Source: Cellulosimicrobium terreum
GTDB lineage: Bacteria > Actinomycetota > Actinomycetes > Actinomycetales > Cellulomonadaceae
Length of the DNA stretch: 64,000 bases
Assembly: GCA_014803435.1 (NCBI GenBank)
Contig: JACYFD010000001.1
Span: 744,001-808,000, forward strand
Direction: 5' to 3'
Below the pieces are notes generated by a model. It saw nothing but the letters and a program-made list of their open reading frames with translations, was not told where the DNA came from and made no database searches. Positions 14,639 to 23,621 of this stretch are shown here, piece after piece (position 1 is the stretch's first letter; each line of letters starts with the position of its first letter). The translations under genes were made by a program, and so were the position numbers.

Positions 14639-16101
14639 CTCCCCTCGACGTCGTCGTCGAGGCGAGAGACGTCGCTGAAGCCGGTCGTGCGGTGCTCGAC
14701 GAACCGGTTGTAGAGCCAGGTCAGGAACGACAGCAGGACGCCGAGCGCCACGAGCGCGCCGGCGATCAGGTACTGCTCCTGCTGGTCGGCGCTGCGTGCC
14801 CAGGGCCCGGCGAGGTACGCGCACGTCAGCGCGCCGAGCACGGCGAGCGGTGTCTTGGTGCGGAAGTGTGCGTGGTCCACGTGGTCGCGGCGGAGCACGA
14901 GCAGGGCGACGTTCACCACGGCGAAGACCACGAGCAGCAGGAGGGACGTGGTGCCGCCCAGCAGGGCGACGGAGTCGGCACCCTCGGTGGTCGCGGACTG
15001 GAGCACGACGTACGTGATGAGCGCGAACGCGATCGCCGTCGTCACGAGGATGGACACCCAGGGCGTCCGGCGGCGGGGGAGCACCTTGCCGAACGCGCGC
15101 GGCAGCACGCCCTGGTTCGCCATCCCGTACAGCAGGCGCGACGCCATGAGCATGTTGATGAGCGCGGAGTTGGCGACGGCGAACATGGCGATGAACGGGA
15201 AGATCGTGTCGAACGGGAGGTTGGGCGCCCCGGCGGCGACGACCTGGGTCAGCGCCGAGCCCTTGGCCGCGTCGACCAGGTCGCCGACGGGGACGAGCGC
15301 GACCGCGGTGATGGCGACGAGGACGTAGATCACGCCGGTGATCGACAGGCCGGTCAGCATCATCCGGGGGAAGTCCCGGACGGGGTCCTTGCACTCCTCG
15401 ACCATGTTCACGGAGTCCTCGAACCCGACCATGGCGAAGAACGCGAGCGTCGTGGCGGCGGTGACGGCGAGGAAGATGCTCTTGTCGTCGGCGCTCTCGA
15501 AGACCACCACGCGGGAGAAGTCGGCCCGCCCCTGCGTCACCGCCCACATCCCGACGAAGATGACGAGCAGGAGGCCGGAGATCTCGATGAGCGTGAGCAC
15601 CACGTTCGCCCGGACGCTCTCCGAGACGCCGCGCAGGTTGATCAGGGCGACGACGGCCATGAAGCCCAGGGCGATCGCGAGCTGACCGCCGCCACCGAGG
15701 GGGAGCTCCATCCCGAACGCGTCGGCTGCGAAACCGGCGAACGCGTTCGACGCGGTCGACGCGGAGGTGATGCCCGAGCTCATGACCATGAACGCGATCA
15801 CGAACGTCAGCAGGTGGATGCCGAACGCCTTGTGCGCGTACAGCGCGGCACCGGCAGCGCTCGGGTACTTCGTGACGAGCTCGAGGTACGACAGCGCGGT
15901 GATCGTCGCGACGACGAACGCGACGAGGAAGGGCAGCCACGCTGCCCCACCGACCTCTCCCGCGACCTGTCCCGTCAGGGCGTACACGCCCGTGCCGAGG
16001 ATGTCCCCGACGATGAACAGCAGGAGCAGCTTCGGCCCCATCACCTTCCGCAGACTCGGCTGCTTCTGCTGCTCCTCCGTCTGTCCTGCGGCCTGGCTCA
16101 T
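14635..16101 (-). CDS. APC superfamily amino acid permease
   Basis: A 488-residue permease with about 12 membrane helices. The first helix has the APC signature GDILGTGVYALTGQVAG, where unwound Gly residues bind substrate, and helix 6 carries FFAMVGFEDSVNMVEECKDP, the conserved APC FxGFE-like motif. It imports an amino acid or polyamine; the substrate is unknown. The start ATG at 16099-16101 follows AAGGAGCCTCTC. A longer open frame upstream is not translated. The YrdB-type gene is coupled at its 3' end. Confidence 0.9.
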   Translation of the reverse strand: MSQAAGQTEEQQKQPSLRKVMGPKLLLLFIVGDILGTGVYALTGQVAGEVGGAAWLPFLVAFVVATITALSYLELVTKYPSAAGAALYAHKAFGIHLLTFVIAFMVMSSGITSASTASNAFAGFAADAFGMELPLGGGGQLAIALGFMAVVALINLRGVSESVRANVVLTLIEISGLLLVIFVGMWAVTQGRADFSRVVVFESADDKSIFLAVTAATTLAFFAMVGFEDSVNMVEECKDPVRDFPRMMLTGLSITGVIYVLVAITAVALVPVGDLVDAAKGSALTQVVAAGAPNLPFDTIFPFIAMFAVANSALINMLMASRLLYGMANQGVLPRAFGKVLPRRRTPWVSILVTTAIAFALITYVVLQSATTEGADSVALLGGTTSLLLLVVFAVVNVALLVLRRDHVDHAHFRTKTPLAVLGALTCAYLAGPWARSADQQEQYLIAGALVALGVLLSFLTWLYNRFVEHRTTGFSDVSRLDDDVEGR

Positions 16102-16163
16102 GAGAGGCTCCTTCGCTTCCCGGACATCCCGGACCTCCATTCGACCGCGCCGGGGCCCTCTTG

Positions 16164-17153
16164 TCAGCGCGTAGGGGTGCGTGTCGCGGCCGGGCTCGGC
16201 AGCAGCGCGCGGCGTCGTCGTCGCCCGAGCACGCCGGTCGTGATCGCGACGCCGACGAGGAGGACGACGCCGCCCGTGACCTCCGCGGCGTTGGGCACCT
16301 CGTCGAGCACGAGCCACGCGGAGCCCATCCCGACCACGGGAACGAGCATCGTGAACGGCACGACCGCCGAGGCCGGGTACCGCGCGAGGAGACCGTTCCA
16401 GATGCCGTAACCGACCAGGCTCGCGAGCCACGCGGTGTACGCGGTGGACAGCAGCGGCGCGAGCGTCAGGTGCGTGAGCGCGTGCCCGACGACGTCCGGG
16501 CCGTCGATCCACAGCGCGAGCCCGACCATGGGGACGGGCACGACGAGCGCGGACCACACGGTCATCGACAACCCGTCCGTCCAGGCCGGCGCCATCCCGC
16601 GCGAGGTAGAACTCTGGTACCGCGAGGTAGGACCTTGGTCCAGACGCCCGACCGCGCGGCGTCCGGAACGTCGCTGGATCACGTTGCCGGTCGCCCACGA
16701 CGCCGCCGCGGCGAGCGTGACGACGAACGCGAGGGCGGGAGTCGTCGCGCTGCGGCCCAGGCCGACGACGACGAGGCCGGCCGCCCCGACCAGCACCCCG
16801 GCGAGCTGCCAGCGGGTCGGCACCTCGCGCAGCGCTGCCGCGGCGAACAGCACGGTGAGCCCGACCTGGGCCTGCAGGACGAGGGACGCGAGCCCGGCGG
16901 GCATGCCGAGCGCGAGCGCGGTGTACAGCAGGCCGAACTGGCCGAGGCTCATGAAGGTCCCGACGAGCAGGACGTCGCGCCAGCGCGCCGTCGGGCGGGG
17001 CACGAGGAAGATCGCGGGCAGCAGCACCGCGGTGAAGCGCATCGCGACGAAGAGCGTCGGCGGGACGTCGCCGAGGCCGAGGTCGATGACGACGAAGTTC
17101 GCGCCCCAGATGACGGCGACGAGGGTGGCGAGCAGGGAGGGGCGCAGCGGCAT
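16164..17153 (-). CDS. EamA/DMT family transporter with an in-frame repeat insertion
   Basis: A 329-residue drug/metabolite transporter with two EamA halves and about ten membrane helices; it opens SLLATLVAVIWGANFVVIDLGLG, typical of RhaT/EamA exporters. Between helices 5 and 6, after WATGNVIQRRSGR, relatives go straight to the next helix. Here about 27 extra residues appear, including two 7-residue repeats, DQGPTSR and YQSSTSR, encoded by the 21-bp tandem repeat at 16600-16641. The frame stays open, so the loop is simply longer. It is divergent from a LysR gene that probably regulates it. The start is ATG at 17151-17153. The substrate is unknown. Confidence 0.9.
   Translation of the reverse strand: MPLRPSLLATLVAVIWGANFVVIDLGLGDVPPTLFVAMRFTAVLLPAIFLVPRPTARWRDVLLVGTFMSLGQFGLLYTALALGMPAGLASLVLQAQVGLTVLFAAAALREVPTRWQLAGVLVGAAGLVVVGLGRSATTPALAFVVTLAAAASWATGNVIQRRSGRRAVGRLDQGPTSRYQSSTSRGMAPAWTDGLSMTVWSALVVPVPMVGLALWIDGPDVVGHALTHLTLAPLLSTAYTAWLASLVGYGIWNGLLARYPASAVVPFTMLVPVVGMGSAWLVLDEVPNAAEVTGGVVLLVGVAITTGVLGRRRRRALLPSPAATRTPTR
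16600..16641. repeat. Two tandem 21-bp units inside a transporter gene
   Basis: CGCGAGGTAGAACTCTGGTAC (16600-16620) is followed directly by CGCGAGGTAGGACCTTGGTC plus C (16621-16641). The units differ at four positions. The 42 bases keep the reading frame of the DMT transporter. A related pair lies at 26945-26986. Confidence 0.75.
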
Positions 17154-17230
17154 GCGTCTATGGTTCCCCGCAGGGACTGTGCACGTCCAGCGAATGAAAA
17201 TGCGTAGTTCTCTGTAGCAGGGCTGCACGG

Positions 17231-17236
17231 TAGCCT
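17231..17236 (+). promoter_or_regulatory. Probable -10 box of a leaderless promoter for the LysR gene
   Basis: TAGCCT is followed by 7 bases and the ATG at 17244, with no ribosome-binding site. The 90-base divergent gap also holds AT-richer sequence (GAATGAAAATGCGTAG), the likely LysR contact region. Confidence 0.4.
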
Positions 17237-17243
17237 CGTCCAC

Positions 17244-18140
17244 ATGATCGATCTCACTGCCGTGGACTCCCTCGTCGCCGTCGACCGCACGGGGACCGTG
17301 CACGGTGCCGCCCGGGACCTCGGGTACACGCCGTCGGCGGTGTCGCAGCAGGTCAAGCGGCTCGAACGTGAGCTGGGCGTACGCCTCCTCGACCGCGAGG
17401 GCAGGGGCGTGGTGCTCACCGCCGCGGGGCGCCGCGTCGTCGACGAAGGGCTCGTGCTGCGGGCGCAGGTCGAGGCCCTGCGCTCGCGCCTGCACGACGC
17501 GGGTGCGCGCCCCACGGGGACCGTCCGGCTCGGGACGTTCTCGACCGCGGTGCGCGGCGTCGTCGCCCCGCTCGCCGCGGCGGTGCGCGCCGACGAGCCG
17601 GATCTGCGGCTCGTCGTGCAGGAGACCGAGCCGTGGGACGCGGTCGCAGCGGTCGCCGCGGGGACGCTCGACCTCGCGCTCGTGCACCACTGGGAGGGCG
17701 TCGGCCTCACGGTGCCGCCGAGCCTGCGCCGCGAGGAGCTCTTCCGCGACGAGGCGGACGTCCTCGTGCACCGGTCCTCGCCGCTCGCCGCCCGTGCCGT
17801 CCTGACCCCCGCAGACCTCCTCGACGAGACCTGGGTCTCCACCCCGGACGGGACGATCTGCTACGAGTGGTTCTGCCACATGTTCGCGACCGCGCCGCGC
17901 GTGCCGCGCATCGACTACCGGTGCCTCGAGTTCGCGTCGCAGGTCCAGCTCGTCGCGCACGGTCTCGCGGTCGCTCTCGTCCCGCGGCTGGGACGCGGAC
18001 CGTTGCCGCCCGACGTCGTCGCGGTCCCGGTGCGCGAGCCCGTCCCCACACGCCCGGTCACCGTGGTGTGGCGCTCGACGATGACCGACGCGCCGGCTGT
18101 GCGCTACCTGCGAGAGCGGCTGCGCGACGTCGTGCCCTGA
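17244..18140 (+). CDS. LysR family transcriptional regulator
   Basis: A 298-residue LysR regulator. The N-terminal HTH is seen in LDREGRG and the preceding GAARDLGYTPSAVSQQVKRLE (residues ~20-42), and a periplasmic-binding-like effector domain follows from about residue 90. It is divergent from the DMT transporter across 90 bases, the classic layout for a LysR regulator that activates its neighbour and represses itself. The effector is unknown, probably a metabolite exported by the transporter. Translation probably starts leaderless at ATG 17244. Confidence 0.92.
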   Translation: MIDLTAVDSLVAVDRTGTVHGAARDLGYTPSAVSQQVKRLERELGVRLLDREGRGVVLTAAGRRVVDEGLVLRAQVEALRSRLHDAGARPTGTVRLGTFSTAVRGVVAPLAAAVRADEPDLRLVVQETEPWDAVAAVAAGTLDLALVHHWEGVGLTVPPSLRREELFRDEADVLVHRSSPLAARAVLTPADLLDETWVSTPDGTICYEWFCHMFATAPRVPRIDYRCLEFASQVQLVAHGLAVALVPRLGRGPLPPDVVAVPVREPVPTRPVTVVWRSTMTDAPAVRYLRERLRDVVP

Positions 18141-18144
18141 CTTC

Positions 18145-18217
18145 CCCTGCCGAACCCTGGGTTGCGCCCCGTTCGGCGGCCGGATCGGCGCTCAACCCGG
18201 GGCTCGGCGAGGCAGGG
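18145..18217. terminator. Interrupted inverted repeat, probable terminator
   Basis: CCCTGCC (18145-18151) pairs with GGCAGGG (18211-18217), and inside it GGGTTG pairs with CAACCC. It follows the LysR stop. The stem is broken and there is no T-run, so this is a weak call. Confidence 0.4.
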
Positions 18218-18247
18218 AGCGGGCGCGGAACCGGGTGGGGCGCTGAG

Positions 18248-18261
18248 TCGTTGCGCAACGA
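18248..18261. promoter_or_regulatory. Perfect 14-bp palindrome upstream of a membrane-protein gene
   Basis: TCGTTGCGCAACGA is fully self-complementary and ends 25 bases before the ATG at 18287. It could be an operator or a small mRNA hairpin. No adjacent regulator has an obvious link to it. Confidence 0.35.
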
Positions 18262-18286
18262 GAGCACGCCGACGAGAAGGGGACCG

Positions 18287-18838
18287 ATGACGCACGACGA
18301 GCCGACCACCCGACCAGCCGTCCAGCCGGTGACGGTCACGATCGCCGCGGCGACGACCCTCGCCTGGTACGCCGTGCCCGACGTCGTGCGGCCGCGCTGG
18401 GCACGCGCCGTGCTGAAGGCGGCGATCGGCGTGGCGGGCGCGGTCCTCACCGTGGGGGTGACCCCGGAGGGCCGCCAGGCGCGGGAGGGAGTGCGGCTGC
18501 TGCGCGAGACCGCCCGATCGGTCGGAGAACCCTCGGGTGCCACCGAGGCTGACGGCGCCGAGGAGGACAACACCTTCGTCCCCGACCCGGTCGAGGGGCC
18601 GCCGCTCCCGGTGCCACCGCTGGTGCTCGCGGCCGGTGCCGTCGCGTCGGTCGCCGCGAGCGTCGCGCTGATCGTCGCGGGCGAGAAGTGGGTTTACCGG
18701 CGGGGCGAGAGCCTGCGGTCGAGGGGCGCCCGGCTCCCGCACACGCGCGTCGGGCTGGCGATGGCGGGCGTCGCCGTCATGCTCACCGCGGCGGAGCCGT
18801 TCCTGTGGAGGGACGCGGACGACACGTCGGAAGGCTGA
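18287..18838 (+). CDS. Conserved hypothetical membrane protein
   Basis: A 183-residue protein I do not recognise by family. It has about three or four hydrophobic segments: around VTIAAATTLAWYAVPDV, AAIGVAGAVLTVGV, LVLAAGAVASVAASVALIVAG and VGLAMAGVAVMLTAAE, with an acidic loop of about 40 residues (ATEADGAEEDN) between the pairs. The ATG at 18287 follows AGAAGGGG. It lies between the LysR gene and the first operator-controlled operon. The TGA lies about 40 bases from the operator of the next unit. Similar small membrane proteins occur in actinobacteria, but no function is known. Confidence 0.7.
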   Translation: MTHDEPTTRPAVQPVTVTIAAATTLAWYAVPDVVRPRWARAVLKAAIGVAGAVLTVGVTPEGRQAREGVRLLRETARSVGEPSGATEADGAEEDNTFVPDPVEGPPLPVPPLVLAAGAVASVAASVALIVAGEKWVYRRGESLRSRGARLPHTRVGLAMAGVAVMLTAAEPFLWRDADDTSEG

Positions 18839-18876
18839 GGGGTCGGGGCGGTCCGCAGGTCTGCTACCCTCGCAAC

Positions 18877-18894
18877 ATACCGCGCGGTCGGTAT
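18877..18894. promoter_or_regulatory. TetR-type operator, copy 1 of 4
   Basis: ATACCGCGCGGTCGGTAT is identical (reverse complement) to the copy at 41287 and identical to the copy at 32408. The outer arms ATACCG/CGGTAT are inverted copies. TATGGT, a possible -10 box, overlaps its right end, so a bound repressor would block the promoter of the SDR-TetR-oxidoreductase-SDR operon. The SDR start is 71 bases downstream. Confidence 0.7.
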
Positions 18895-18964
18895 GGTCTC
18901 GGACCTGCCGACCCGCACGCCGGTGGCCGCACGGTCGCCCGACGGAGAGGCACGTGACGCACCG

Positions 18965-19711
18965 ATGCGACGGTTCGAGGGCAGGGTCGCCCTGATCACT
19001 GGAGGAAGCCGCGGCATCGGGCTCGCGGTCGTCGAGCGGCTCGTCGCCGAGGGCGCGAGCGTGACGGTCACGGGCCGCTCGCAGGACACTCTCGACGAGG
19101 TCGTCGCGCGTCTCGGCGCGGACCACGTCGAGGCGGTCGCGGGGAAGGCGGACGACGCCGACCACCGCGCCGAGGCGATCGCCCGCACGGTCGCTCGGTT
19201 CGGTCGCATCGACCACCTCGTCAACAACGCCGGCGTGAACCCGGCGTACGGGCCGGCGCTCGAGATCGAGCCGTCCGTGATCCGCAAGATCCTCGACGTC
19301 AACGTGGTCGCCGCGCTCGAGTGGACGCGCGACGCGGTCGCCGCGGGCCTCGGCGCCGGCGGGTCCGTCGTGTGCACGTCCTCGGTCTCCGGCCTCGCTG
19401 CCAGCCCCGGGATCTCGTTCTACGGCGTCTCCAAGGCGGCGCTGGTCAACCTCACCCAGCAGCTCGCCGTCGAGCTCGCGCCGGGGATCCGCGTCAACGC
19501 GGTCGCCCCCGCGATCGTGCGGACCCGCCTGGCGCGTGCCCTCTACGAGGGGCGCGAGGACGAGGTCGTCGCGCGCTACCCGCTCGGCCGCCTCGGCGAA
19601 CCGTCCGACGTCGCGGGGCCCGTCGCGTTCCTCCTTTCCGACGACGCCGCGTGGATCACCGGTCAGACCCTGACGATCGACGGCGGCAGCAGCGTCCGCC
19701 CGATCGGGTGA
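18965..19711 (+). CDS. SDR family oxidoreductase (operon 1)
   Basis: A 248-residue classical SDR. It has the cofactor motif ITGGSRGIGLAV near residue 12, LVNNAGVNP, the catalytic serine in CTSSVSG and Tyr-x3-Lys in YGVSKAAL near residue 152. It oxidises or reduces a hydroxyl/keto group with NAD(P). The ATG at 18965 gives the standard MRRFEGRVALITGG start. An in-frame ATG at 18893 is rejected because it overlaps the operator and the putative -10. It is the first gene of the operon with TetR, quinone oxidoreductase and a second SDR. Confidence 0.88.
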   Translation: MRRFEGRVALITGGSRGIGLAVVERLVAEGASVTVTGRSQDTLDEVVARLGADHVEAVAGKADDADHRAEAIARTVARFGRIDHLVNNAGVNPAYGPALEIEPSVIRKILDVNVVAALEWTRDAVAAGLGAGGSVVCTSSVSGLAASPGISFYGVSKAALVNLTQQLAVELAPGIRVNAVAPAIVRTRLARALYEGREDEVVARYPLGRLGEPSDVAGPVAFLLSDDAAWITGQTLTIDGGSSVRPIG

Positions 19712-19721
19712 GGATGGGCGC

Positions 19722-20312
19722 ATGAGGCAGACACCCGTCGTCGACGACATCATGCGAGCAGCGCTCGACCTGTTCTCCACCCAGGGCTTCGCGAACACCT
19801 CGGTGCGCCAGGTCGTCGAGGCCGCGGGGGTGACCAAGGGCGCGATGTACCACTACTTCGAGTCCAAGGACGACCTGCTCTTCGCGATCTACGAGCGGAT
19901 CCTCTCCCTCCAGACGGCGCACCTCGAGGAGATCGTCGCGCGCGGTGAGCCGACGGCGCAGACCCTGCGCGAGGTCTGCGTGGACGTCGTCGAGACGTCC
20001 ATCGACTTCCTCGCCGAGGGCACGGTGTACTTCCGCAGCGCCCACATGCTCTCCGCCCCGCGTCAGCAGGAGGTCACCCAGCGGCGTCGGGCCTACCACG
20101 ACACGTTCTCCGCGATCATCGAGCGCGGCCAGCGTGAGGGCCTGTACCGCACCGACGTGCCGATGGGCGTGCTCGTCGCCCACTTCTTCTCGGACGTCCA
20201 CTACCTGTCCACCTGGTACTCGTCGACCGGCCCGGAGACCAAGTCCGAGGTCGCCGAGCAGATCACCGACATGTTCCTCGTCGCGCTCGCGGCCGGGAAC
20301 CCGAAGGAGTGA
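19722..20312 (+). CDS. TetR family regulator, likely the regulator of the four-operator regulon
   Basis: A 196-residue TetR protein. The HTH is NTSVRQVVEAAGVTKGAMYHYFESKDDLL at about residues 27-55, and a helical ligand domain follows with RSAHMLSAPRQQEVTQRRRAYHD. It lies 10 bases after the first SDR, inside the unit controlled by the operator at 18877, so it is probably autoregulated. It is the only TetR gene located inside one of the four operator-bearing units. That it binds all four copies is inference. An acyl-CoA or acid made by the pathway is the likely inducer. Confidence 0.9.
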   Translation: MRQTPVVDDIMRAALDLFSTQGFANTSVRQVVEAAGVTKGAMYHYFESKDDLLFAIYERILSLQTAHLEEIVARGEPTAQTLREVCVDVVETSIDFLAEGTVYFRSAHMLSAPRQQEVTQRRRAYHDTFSAIIERGQREGLYRTDVPMGVLVAHFFSDVHYLSTWYSSTGPETKSEVAEQITDMFLVALAAGNPKE

Positions 20313-20316
20313 ACGC

Positions 20317-21294
20317 ATGCGCGCGTGGCACGTGACGCGGCTCGGTGAGCCGCGCGAGGTGATGGAGATCGTCGACGTCCCCGAGCCGGAGCCCGGTCCG
20401 GGCGAGGTCGCGGTGCGGGTCCGCGCCGTCGCGGTCAACTTCCCCGACGTGCTGCTCGCGCGCGGCGAGTACCAGGTCCGTCCGGAGCTGCCCTTCGCGC
20501 CGGGGATCGAGCTGTGCGGCGAGGTGCTCGCCGTCGGTCCCGGGGTGGAGCGGGTGCGCGTCGGCCAGCGCGTCGTCGGCTCGCGGATCGGGGTCCTCGC
20601 GGAGGTCGCGGTGCTCGCGGAGCGCGAGGTGTTCCCCGCGCCCGACGCGCTGGACGACGCCGCGGCCGCGGCCCTGACGATCGCCTACCAGACCGCGTGG
20701 TTCGCGCTGCACCGGCGTGCGGTGGTCCAGCCGGGCGAGACGGTGCTCGTGCACGCGGCCGCCGGGGGCGTCGGGACGGCCACGGTCCAGCTCGCGGTCG
20801 CCGCAGGGGCCCGCGTGATCGCGGTGGTCGGCGGCGAGGCCAAGGCGCAGGTGGCGCGGGACGCCGGCGCGCACGTCGTGCTCGACCGCACGCAGGACGA
20901 CCTCGTCGCCCGGGTCAAGGAGGAGACGGGCGGTGCCGGAGCCGACGTGGTCGTCGACCCCGTCGGGGGCGACGCGTTCGACGCCTCGACCCGCTGCATC
21001 GCCTTCGAGGGGCGGATCGTCGTCGTCGGGTTCGCCGGCGGGCGCATCCAGTCCGTCCGGCCCGAGCACGCCCTCGTGAAGAACTACAGCGTGCTCGGCC
21101 TGCACTGGGGTCTGTACGCCCGCGTGCGGCCCGAGCTCGTCGCCGAGGCCCACGACACGATCTGCGCGCTCGTGGCCGACGGCGCCGTGCGGCCCGTCGT
21201 CGCCGACGTCGTCCCGTTCGAGGACGCCGCCGCGGCGGTCGAGCGGCTCGGAGAAGGTACGACCACCGGTCGGCTCGTCGTCCGCGTCGCGTGA
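20317..21294 (+). CDS. NADPH:quinone oxidoreductase family protein (MDR superfamily)
   Basis: A 325-residue zinc-independent medium-chain reductase. It opens MRAWHVTRLGEPREVME, has NFPDVLLARGEYQ (substrate-side loop without zinc ligands) and the NADPH motif VHAAAGGVGTATVQLA near residue 145. Family members reduce quinones, enones or enoyl thioesters. Start ATG 20317 lies 4 bases after the TetR stop, with GAAGGAG overlapping that stop. In this operon it may reduce an enoyl or enone intermediate. Confidence 0.9.
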   Translation: MRAWHVTRLGEPREVMEIVDVPEPEPGPGEVAVRVRAVAVNFPDVLLARGEYQVRPELPFAPGIELCGEVLAVGPGVERVRVGQRVVGSRIGVLAEVAVLAEREVFPAPDALDDAAAAALTIAYQTAWFALHRRAVVQPGETVLVHAAAGGVGTATVQLAVAAGARVIAVVGGEAKAQVARDAGAHVVLDRTQDDLVARVKEETGGAGADVVVDPVGGDAFDASTRCIAFEGRIVVVGFAGGRIQSVRPEHALVKNYSVLGLHWGLYARVRPELVAEAHDTICALVADGAVRPVVADVVPFEDAAAAVERLGEGTTTGRLVVRVA

Positions 21295-21320
21295 CGCGGA
21301 CCCCACGGAAGGACGTTCGG

Positions 21321-22055
21321 ATGGCACGGCTCGACGGCAAGGTCGCCCTCGTCAGCGGCGGGGCGCGCGGACTCGGCGCGGCGTACGTGCGTGCGCTGCA
21401 CGCGGAGGGTGCACGAGTGGTCGTCGCGGACCTCCTGGAGGCCGAGTCGGCGGCGCTCGCGGACGAGCTGGGCGACGACGTCGTCGCCGTCACGCTGGAC
21501 GTGACCGACGAGCAGGGCTGGGCCGCGGCCGTCGAGGCGACCCTCGCCGCGTTCGGCGCGCTGCACGTGCTCGTCAACAACGCCGGGATCGCGAACGCCG
21601 GCCGGATCGAGCGGTACGCCCGCGAGAAGTGGGACGCGGTGATCGCGGTCAACCTCACCGGCACGTTCCTCGGGGTCCAGGCCGTGCTGCCGGCGCTGCG
21701 GAGCGCGGGCGGGGGGTCGATCATCAACATCTCGTCGGTCGAGGGGATGCGGGGCAGCCCGGGCCTGCACGGGTACGTGGCGTCGAAGTTCGGCGTGCGC
21801 GGCCTGACGAAGTCCCTCGCCGTCGAGCTCGGGCCCGACAAGATCCGGGTCAACTCCGTCCACCCCGGCTTCGTGCTCACGCCGATGACCGAGCGGCTCG
21901 ACCCCGACTCCCCGCACATCCCCCTGGGTCGCCCCGCGCTGCCCGCGGACGTCGCGGGCGCCGTCGTGCACCTCGCGAGCGACGAGTCGGCCTACACGAC
22001 GGGCATCGAGCTGGTCGTGGACGGCGGCATGATCGCGGGCATCCCGCACTCCTGA
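21321..22055 (+). CDS. SDR family oxidoreductase, hydroxysteroid dehydrogenase-like
   Basis: A 244-residue classical SDR with SGGARGLGAAYV near residue 11, DVTDEQGW, LVNNAGIANAG, catalytic Ser in INISSVEGMRG and YVASKFGV near residue 151. The profile resembles 3-alpha/20-beta-hydroxysteroid dehydrogenases, but that name covers many alcohol substrates. ATG 21321 follows GGAAGGACGTTCGG. It is the last gene of operon 1. The next operator copy comes about 50 bases after its stop. Confidence 0.88.
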   Translation: MARLDGKVALVSGGARGLGAAYVRALHAEGARVVVADLLEAESAALADELGDDVVAVTLDVTDEQGWAAAVEATLAAFGALHVLVNNAGIANAGRIERYAREKWDAVIAVNLTGTFLGVQAVLPALRSAGGGSIINISSVEGMRGSPGLHGYVASKFGVRGLTKSLAVELGPDKIRVNSVHPGFVLTPMTERLDPDSPHIPLGRPALPADVAGAVVHLASDESAYTTGIELVVDGGMIAGIPHS

Positions 22056-22103
22056 GCGCTCGGCCGGGGGCGGTCTGGCGCACCCCATCGTTGCCCAATC
22101 GAC

Positions 22104-22121
22104 ATACCGGCCGGTCGGTTT
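22104..22121. promoter_or_regulatory. TetR-type operator, copy 2 of 4
   Basis: ATACCGGCCGGTCGGTTT differs from the other copies at three positions, including the right outer arm. It lies 41 bases upstream of the first ABC transporter gene and just before a possible -10 (TATCGT, 22128-22133). The inner ACCGGCCGGT is a perfect palindrome. Confidence 0.6.
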
Positions 22122-22161
22122 CTGTTGTATCGTCGACGTCATCCGACACGAAGAGGTGCCG

Positions 22162-22907
22162 ATGTCTACCACCGCAGCTCCCGCCGCCACACGGGTCCCA
22201 CGGCTCGCCGTCCATGACCTGACCGTGCGCTTCGGCGGGCTCACCGCCCTCGCGGACGTGTCCCTGCACGTCGACGACGGCGAGGTCGTCGGCCTGATCG
22301 GGCCGAACGGGGCGGGCAAGACCACGCTGTTCAACGCCGTGTGCGGTCTCGTCCGGCCGACGACGGGGAGCGTCTCGCTCACCACGGCGACCGGCGAGCC
22401 GGTGCCGCCCCGCCCCACCCGTCTCGTGAGCCACGGGGTCGCCCGCACCCTCCAGGGCCTCGGCCTGTTCGCCGGGCTGAGCGTGCTCGAGAACGTCGCC
22501 GCAGCGTGCCCCGACCGACGCCGCGCGGCGACGCGCGCCCGGGACGAGCTCGACGCCCTCGGCATCGGGCACCTCGCCGACGCCACGCCGACGACGCTGC
22601 CCTACCCGCTGCAGAAGAAGGTCGCGCTCGCCCGCGCGCTCGTCTCCCGTCCCGGACTCCTGCTGCTCGACGAGCCCGCGGGCGGCCTCGGTGCGGACGA
22701 CATCGCCGAGCTCGCCACGCTCGTGCGCCGCGTCGCGGACGACGGCTGCGCCGTCCTGCTGGTCGAGCACCACGTCGACTTCGTCATGGGGGTCTGCGAC
22801 CGCGTCGTCGTCCTCGACTTCGGGCGGGTGATCGCGACCGGGCCGCCCGCGGCGGTCCGGGACGACCCCGCCGTGGAAGCCGCCTACCTCGGCACGGAGG
22901 TCGCCCG

Positions 22908-22911
<4 letters not shown>
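22162..22911 (+). CDS. livG: LIV-type ABC transporter ATPase (LivG-like)
   Basis: A 249-residue ATPase of the branched-chain amino acid/amide transporter family. Walker A is GPNGAGKTT near residue 46, the signature region is degenerate (PYPLQKKVALARAL in place of LSGGQ), Walker B is LLLLDEPAGGL, and the H-loop is VEHHVDFV. The replacement of LSGGQ by YPLQK occurs in some LivG proteins. The start is ATG 22162 after AAGAGG. It is the first gene of the import operon livG-F-H-M-binding protein, under operator copy 2. It powers uptake across the membrane. Confidence 0.93.
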
Positions 22912-23620
<709 letters not shown>

Positions 23621-23621
<1 letters not shown>

